Shown here one piece after another: positions 59,886 through 64,000 of a DNA stretch of 64,000 nt. The stretch's first letter is position 1. Every line of letters begins with the position of its first letter. The stretch is from Tianweitania aestuarii (GTDB lineage: Bacteria > Pseudomonadota > Alphaproteobacteria > Rhizobiales > Rhizobiaceae), in NCBI RefSeq assembly GCF_018457165.1, contig NZ_JAFMNX010000001.1:1178001-1242000 (forward strand). Direction: 5' to 3'. Position numbers and translations under genes: made by a program. The notes under the pieces are model-generated. The model worked only from the letters and a program-made list of their open reading frames with translations, made no database searches and was not told where the DNA came from.

Positions 59886-61496
59886 TCAAGTCTCGATCCA
59901 GGTATCGGCCCAGTTTGAAACGGCCCAGCGGGGATTGTTGGCCACGTTCTTGACGCTCGTTCGCGCCACCGTGATGAAGCCCCAATCCGCCACATTGATC
60001 AGGGGCAGGTCGGTCGCGACCAGCTTCTGGAACTCCTTGTAGAGTTCTGTCCGCTTCGTCTCGTCTAGCTCGCTCGCTGCTTTGTCGATCAGCGCATCGA
60101 GCTCAGTGTTCTTGTAGCCGCCCTGGTTGGAGAAGGGCACGCCATCCGGGATGCCGCTCTGCACCAGGATCGTCGTCGAGATTGCCGGATCGCCGCGGAA
60201 GACCGTTGGCGCAATTGCCAGATCGAAGGCGTGGTCGGTGTAAACGGCCTTCTGATGCGCAGCTGCATCGTTGTTCACCAGTTCAGCCTCGATGCCGACG
60301 GTAGCCAGCGCCTGGCGCAGATAATCGCCGAACTGGCGCGTTTCGTTGAAGTAAGGCGCCGGCAGAAGCTTGAGGCTGAAGCGGATGCCGTCAGCATTTC
60401 GGGGATAGCCGGCTTCATCCAGCAGAGCATTGGCTTTGGCGACATCAAAGGGGTAGGTCGCAACATCGCCCGTGTAGAATTGCGGATCGTTCTTGGGCAC
60501 CGGCCCCGTCGCGGTTTCCGCGTAGCCGAGGAAAATCGTCTTCACCACGAAGTCGCGATCGATCGCATGCGCGATTGCCTGGCGCACCTTCAGATCGGCA
60601 AGCTCCTTGCGGCGGTGGTTAATCTCCACCACGAGCTGGTAAGTCAGCGCTTCATAGCCCTTCGAGATGACCTCGATGCCTTCGACTTTGCTGATGCGAT
60701 CGAGATCGGCGAGCGGCACCATCGAGAAGGCGGCAAGCTGGATCTCTTCGGCTTCCAGCGCGCTCGCTGCCGCACCGCGGTCCGGCAATACGCGATAGAT
60801 GATCTCATCGAGATATGGTGTGTCGTCGCCCCAGTAATCCTCGTTGCGCGTCAGCCGGTAATATTCGCCCGGCTTGTATTCCGCGAACTTGAACGGTCCC
60901 GTACCCACCAGCTGAATGTTGGCAGGGTTGTTGGCGATGTCGCCGGTCTCATAGATGTGCTTCGGCAGCACGCTGGAGACCACGGGCAGGGCATTGCGGA
61001 TGAGCTGAAACGGTGTCGGCCTCGAGAAGCGGAAGATCGCCGTGGTGGCGTCGGGCGTCTCGACGGCTTCCAGATCCTTGAAGATCGTACGCCCCAGATT
61101 CTGCAGCGGCTTCCACACGTTTAAGGCCGAAAAGGCCACGTCATTCGACGAAAACGCGCTGCCATCATGCCATTTCACGTTCTCACGCAGCTTAAATGTA
61201 ACGCTTAAACCGTCGTCGGAGCCCTCCCACGAAGTCGCCAAACGCGGCGCCAACCCATCCTCACCTTCATACGACGCTTCCGCCAGCGGCTCTATCACCT
61301 TGGAAGCAATAAAGAACACGCCGTTCGACGCGACGATCGCAGGGTTCAGGTTGCGCGGCTCGGAATCAGCTGCAACAATCAACCGCCCACCCTTCTGAAC
61401 CGCCTGCGCAAAGCCGATTGTCGGCAGCGCTGTGGAGGCTAACAGGACAGATGATCCGGCGATAAACGAGCGTCGGTTGAGGGAAAGGGGCGGCAT
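59886..61496 (-). CDS. Peptide/nickel-type ABC importer substrate-binding protein (SBP family 5)
   Basis: The product has 536 residues from ATG at 61496. NRRSFIAGSSVLLASTALPTIGFAQA is a twin-arginine-like signal of about 32 residues. The mature protein has family 5 features: DSEPRNLNPAIVASNGVFF, VKWHDGSAFSSNDVAFSA and KVRQAIAHAIDRDFVV. It captures the substrate for the permeases encoded after it. It is the first gene of the five-gene leftward operon. Confidence 0.92.
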   Translation of the reverse strand: MPPLSLNRRSFIAGSSVLLASTALPTIGFAQAVQKGGRLIVAADSEPRNLNPAIVASNGVFFIASKVIEPLAEASYEGEDGLAPRLATSWEGSDDGLSVTFKLRENVKWHDGSAFSSNDVAFSALNVWKPLQNLGRTIFKDLEAVETPDATTAIFRFSRPTPFQLIRNALPVVSSVLPKHIYETGDIANNPANIQLVGTGPFKFAEYKPGEYYRLTRNEDYWGDDTPYLDEIIYRVLPDRGAAASALEAEEIQLAAFSMVPLADLDRISKVEGIEVISKGYEALTYQLVVEINHRRKELADLKVRQAIAHAIDRDFVVKTIFLGYAETATGPVPKNDPQFYTGDVATYPFDVAKANALLDEAGYPRNADGIRFSLKLLPAPYFNETRQFGDYLRQALATVGIEAELVNNDAAAHQKAVYTDHAFDLAIAPTVFRGDPAISTTILVQSGIPDGVPFSNQGGYKNTELDALIDKAASELDETKRTELYKEFQKLVATDLPLINVADWGFITVARTSVKNVANNPRWAVSNWADTWIET

Positions 61497-61689
61497 CAGC
61501 ACATCCTTGACAAGGTGACAGTCGCGCAATCTTTCTTGCGCAGACCGGCTTCACCAGCAACAACAACCTAAACCCGGCGCGCTTCGAAGAAAATGGTGAT
61601 ATTTCGCTGCAGAAGCTGATTTGCGCGGATCGAAGGCGCTGAGGAATAAAGGTGCCTGACAGGCGGGTCGACAAAGTTCGCGGATCAGC

Positions 61690-62016
61690 GTGGCGACGGG
61701 CTTCCCGTTGGTGAGTCGTTTGAAGCGGTATGTCCTGCTAAGATGGAGCGGCGCGATCCCGCTGCATGTGCTCATCGTCCGTGACATGCTGATTCTCGGC
61801 ACGCTGCTGAACGTTGTCACGACGATCGCTTCGTTGATTGTGCTCGCTGCCGGTGCGCCTGTGCCGCTCGGATTCGCCGTTTTTCTCCTGCCTCTTCCCT
61901 ATAACCTCTTCATCTTCGGGTGCGTTTGGCGTTCGGCGGGACAGGTGGGCGGAATTTGGGGAAATCTTTCATGCATATTGGCAGCTGTATGGCTGGTCGG
62001 TGCGACAATCCTTTGA
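61690..62016 (+). CDS. Small hypothetical membrane protein
   Basis: The product has 108 residues from GTG at 61690; the start is uncertain. Three hydrophobic segments are visible (around MLILGTLLNVVTTIASLIVLAAG, LGFAVFLLPLPYNLFIFGCVW and LSCILAAVWLVGATIL). No family recognised. It stands between the importer operon and the nuo operon. Confidence 0.5.
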   Translation: MATGFPLVSRLKRYVLLRWSGAIPLHVLIVRDMLILGTLLNVVTTIASLIVLAAGAPVPLGFAVFLLPLPYNLFIFGCVWRSAGQVGGIWGNLSCILAAVWLVGATIL

Positions 62017-62226
62017 AAAGCTTATGATTAACATTGGTATAGGTTCTGTCAGTTTCCTGCGAACTCTTACCCCACGTCGCGCCTAATTGGCTTGCAAGCC
62101 GGCTGCGGAAGGGATAGTCACGCCGCGTTGCAGCAATGCCGCCGCTTATCTCCTTGTGTCGCATCTGCTTTCTCGCGAAGCTGCTGTGCCTTAGATAAGA
62201 AGCGTTAGGCTAGCCAAGGTCTGTTC

Positions 62227-62592
62227 ATGGACACCCTACTGAGTTCCTATCTTCCGGTCGTGATTTTCATCGGCGTCGCCATGTTGGTTGGCGTCGCGCT
62301 AACGGTCGCGCCCTTTCTGGTTGCTTATCGCAATCCCGATCCCGAGAAACTGTCGGCTTACGAGTGCGGCTTCAATGCGTTCGACGATGCGCGCATGAAG
62401 TTCGACGTCCGCTTCTACCTGGTGGCGATTCTCTTCATCATCTTCGATCTCGAAGTGGCGTTCCTGTTCCCGTGGGCAGTGTCTTTCGGTGAGATCGGCA
62501 TGTTTGGCTTCTGGTCGATGATGGTGTTCCTGGGCATCCTGACGCTCGGCTTCATCTATGAATGGAAGAAGGGAGCACTCGAATGGGATTGA
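62227..62592 (+). CDS. nuoA: NADH-quinone oxidoreductase subunit A
   Basis: The product has 121 residues with three membrane helices. [49 protein letters not shown] is the conserved loop and helix of NuoA; its Cys lies in YECGF. It is part of the proton-pumping membrane arm of complex I. It overlaps nuoB by ten bases and opens the operon. Confidence 0.96.
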   Translation: MDTLLSSYLPVVIFIGVAMLVGVALTVAPFLVAYRNPDPEKLSAYECGFNAFDDARMKFDVRFYLVAILFIIFDLEVAFLFPWAVSFGEIGMFGFWSMMVFLGILTLGFIYEWKKGALEWD

Positions 62593-63191
62593 GCCCGACG
62601 CCGGTATTTCCGACCAAAGTGACCCCTGAGGGAACACTCGTCGCGCGCCAGCCGCGCGGCATCATCGATCCGAACACCGGCAAGCCGGTTGGCGCGGACG
62701 ATCCGTTCTTTGGCGAGATCAACGACGAGCTCGCCGACAAGGGCTTTATCCTCACCTCATCCGAGGCGCTGATCACCTGGGCCCGTTCGGGCTCGCTGAT
62801 GTTCATGACTTTCGGTCTGGCCTGTTGTGCGGTGGAGATGATCCACACATCGATGCCGCGCTATGACAGCGAGCGCTTCGGCGTTGCGCCGCGCGCATCA
62901 CCGCGCCAGTCGGACATCATGATCGTGTCCGGCACGCTGACCAACAAGATGGCGCCTGCTTTGCGCAAGGTCTACGACCAGATGCCGGAGCCGCGCTACG
63001 TCATCTCGATGGGCTCCTGCGCCAACGGCGGCGGCTATTACCATTATTCCTATTCCGTCGTGCGCGGCTGCGATCGCATCGTGCCGGTGGATATCTATGT
63101 GCCCGGCTGCCCGCCCACTGCGGAAGCCCTTCTGTACGGCATTCTTCTTCTTCAGAAGAAGATCCGCCGCACCGGCACGATCGAGCGGTGA
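62583..63191 (+). CDS. nuoB: NADH-quinone oxidoreductase subunit B
   Basis: The product has 202 residues from ATG at 62583. The N2 cluster ligands are in [22 protein letters not shown] and [14 protein letters not shown]. The N-terminal 50 residues are longer than in the E. coli protein, as in many alphaproteobacteria. It passes electrons to quinone. Confidence 0.96.
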   Translation: MGLSPTPVFPTKVTPEGTLVARQPRGIIDPNTGKPVGADDPFFGEINDELADKGFILTSSEALITWARSGSLMFMTFGLACCAVEMIHTSMPRYDSERFGVAPRASPRQSDIMIVSGTLTNKMAPALRKVYDQMPEPRYVISMGSCANGGGYYHYSYSVVRGCDRIVPVDIYVPGCPPTAEALLYGILLLQKKIRRTGTIER

Positions 63192-63195
63192 GGCC

Positions 63196-63801
63196 ATGAG
63201 CGAAGCTCTCAACGATCTTGCTGCCTATCTCGGTGAAAAGCTGGGCAATCGGCTGGAAAAAGCCGTTGTGGTTCACGGCGAGCTGACGATCACTGTGCCG
63301 GCGCCCGTTATCGTGGAAGTCGTATCCTTCCTGAAACGCGACGCGCAGTGCCAGTTCATCTCGATCCTGGATGTCTGCGGTGCGGACTATCCTTCGCGGC
63401 CGCAGCGCTTCGATGTGGTTTATCACTTCCTGTCGCCGCGTCAGAACCAGCGCATCCGCATCAAGGTTCTGACGGACGAAGATACGCCGGTGCCGTCCAT
63501 CATCAGCGTTTTCCCGGGCGCCGACTGGTATGAGCGCGAGACCTACGACCTCTACGGCATTCTGTTCTCCGGTCATCCGGATCTGCGCCGCATCCTGACT
63601 GACTACGGTTTCGAAGGTCATCCACTGCGCAAGGACTTCCCGTTGACGGGCTTCGTCGAAGTTCGCTACGACGACGAGGTGAAGCGCGTGGTCTACGAAC
63701 CGGTGGATCTCAAGCAGGAATTCCGCAACTTCGACTTCCTGTCTCCGTGGGAAGGTACCGATTACGTGCTGCCCGGCGACGAGAAGTCGAAGGCGAATTA
63801 A
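63196..63801 (+). CDS. nuoC: NADH-quinone oxidoreductase subunit C
   Basis: The product has 201 residues from ATG at 63196. The 30-kDa subunit hallmark is [45 protein letters not shown]. The N-terminal part includes [22 protein letters not shown]. NuoC and NuoD are separate genes here, not fused. The gene is spaced 4 bp from nuoB. Confidence 0.96.
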   Translation: MSEALNDLAAYLGEKLGNRLEKAVVVHGELTITVPAPVIVEVVSFLKRDAQCQFISILDVCGADYPSRPQRFDVVYHFLSPRQNQRIRIKVLTDEDTPVPSIISVFPGADWYERETYDLYGILFSGHPDLRRILTDYGFEGHPLRKDFPLTGFVEVRYDDEVKRVVYEPVDLKQEFRNFDFLSPWEGTDYVLPGDEKSKAN

Positions 63802-63810
63802 GGCGCTAAA

Positions 63811-64000
63811 ATGCCCGAAACATCCGTTCGCAATTTCAACATCAACTTCGGCCCGCAGCACCCTGCGGCACACGGCGTTCTGCGCCTCGTGCTGGAGCTC
63901 GACGGCGAAGTGGTGGATCGCGTCGATCCGCATATCGGCCTGCTCCATCGCGGCACCGAGAAGCTGATCGAAGCTAAGACCTATCTGCAGGCCGTTCCGT
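63811..64000 (+). CDS. nuoD: NADH-quinone oxidoreductase subunit D (partial, runs off the right edge)
   Basis: ATG at 63811 starts [22 protein letters not shown], the invariant start of the 49-kDa subunit, followed by [31 protein letters not shown]. Only 63 codons are in the window. The quinone-site residues lie beyond. Confidence 0.95.
   Translation, partial: MPETSVRNFNINFGPQHPAAHGVLRLVLELDGEVVDRVDPHIGLLHRGTEKLIEAKTYLQAVP

Overview
The window looks like a chromosomal segment of an alphaproteobacterium of the order Hyphomicrobiales (Rhizobiales). This is inferred from the GC-rich coding style, the alphaproteobacterial form of the start of the nuo operon, a Phyllobacteriaceae/Rhizobiaceae-like mix of ABC importers, and phage genes typical of rhizobial prophages. 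The exact genus cannot be fixed from sequence reading alone.

Layout. (A) 1-13.6 kb is the regulatory, early and integration end of a prophage that continues off the left edge. A leftward operon holds three regulators and a large helicase-methyltransferase. It is divided from a rightward early operon (HD hydrolase, SSB, DUF2303, sliding clamp, MazG-like protein, integrase) by a CI-type repressor with several GGGGA-N6-TCCCC operators. Two of these sit exactly between the -35 and -10 boxes of outward-facing promoters. The integrase abuts the 3' end of tRNA-Asp, the likely attachment site. (B) 14-22.6 kb is a surface polysaccharide locus: three glycosyltransferases, a Wzm/Wzt-type ABC exporter, RmlA and a GT-C-like membrane protein. 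(C) 22.8-30.2 kb is a tightly coupled operon of a LacI-type regulator, a Pot-like ABC importer, a nucleoside hydrolase and adenine deaminase, read as purine nucleoside uptake and salvage. (D) 30.4-32.2 kb holds a voltage-gated channel of the NaChBac type and a DUF429 protein.

(E) 32,385-43,302 is a compact integrated element bounded by a perfect 48-bp direct repeat of the 3' part of tRNA-Arg(CCG). It has an intact canonical integrase, a ribbon-helix-helix regulator with a perfect palindromic operator, small early genes, a DUF1376 protein, an HK97-type prohead protease and capsid, a GTA-gp10-like protein, HK97-gp10 and a tape measure protein. I see no terminase, portal, major tail, baseplate or lysis gene, yet no broken reading frame. 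It could be a phage satellite or a streamlined defective prophage and is the best candidate here for something undescribed. Pairs of 9-bp direct repeats at both ends look like integrase arm sites.

(F) 43.6-53 kb carries paoABC-type periplasmic aldehyde oxidoreductase genes and an RND efflux pump with its adaptor and TetR regulator. (G) 53.1-61.5 kb carries a small disordered protein, a sulfite-oxidase-like molybdoenzyme, an IMPACT/YigZ protein, a beta carbonic anhydrase and a complete peptide/nickel-type ABC importer. (H) 62.2-64 kb is the start of the nuo operon (nuoA, nuoB, nuoC, partial nuoD).
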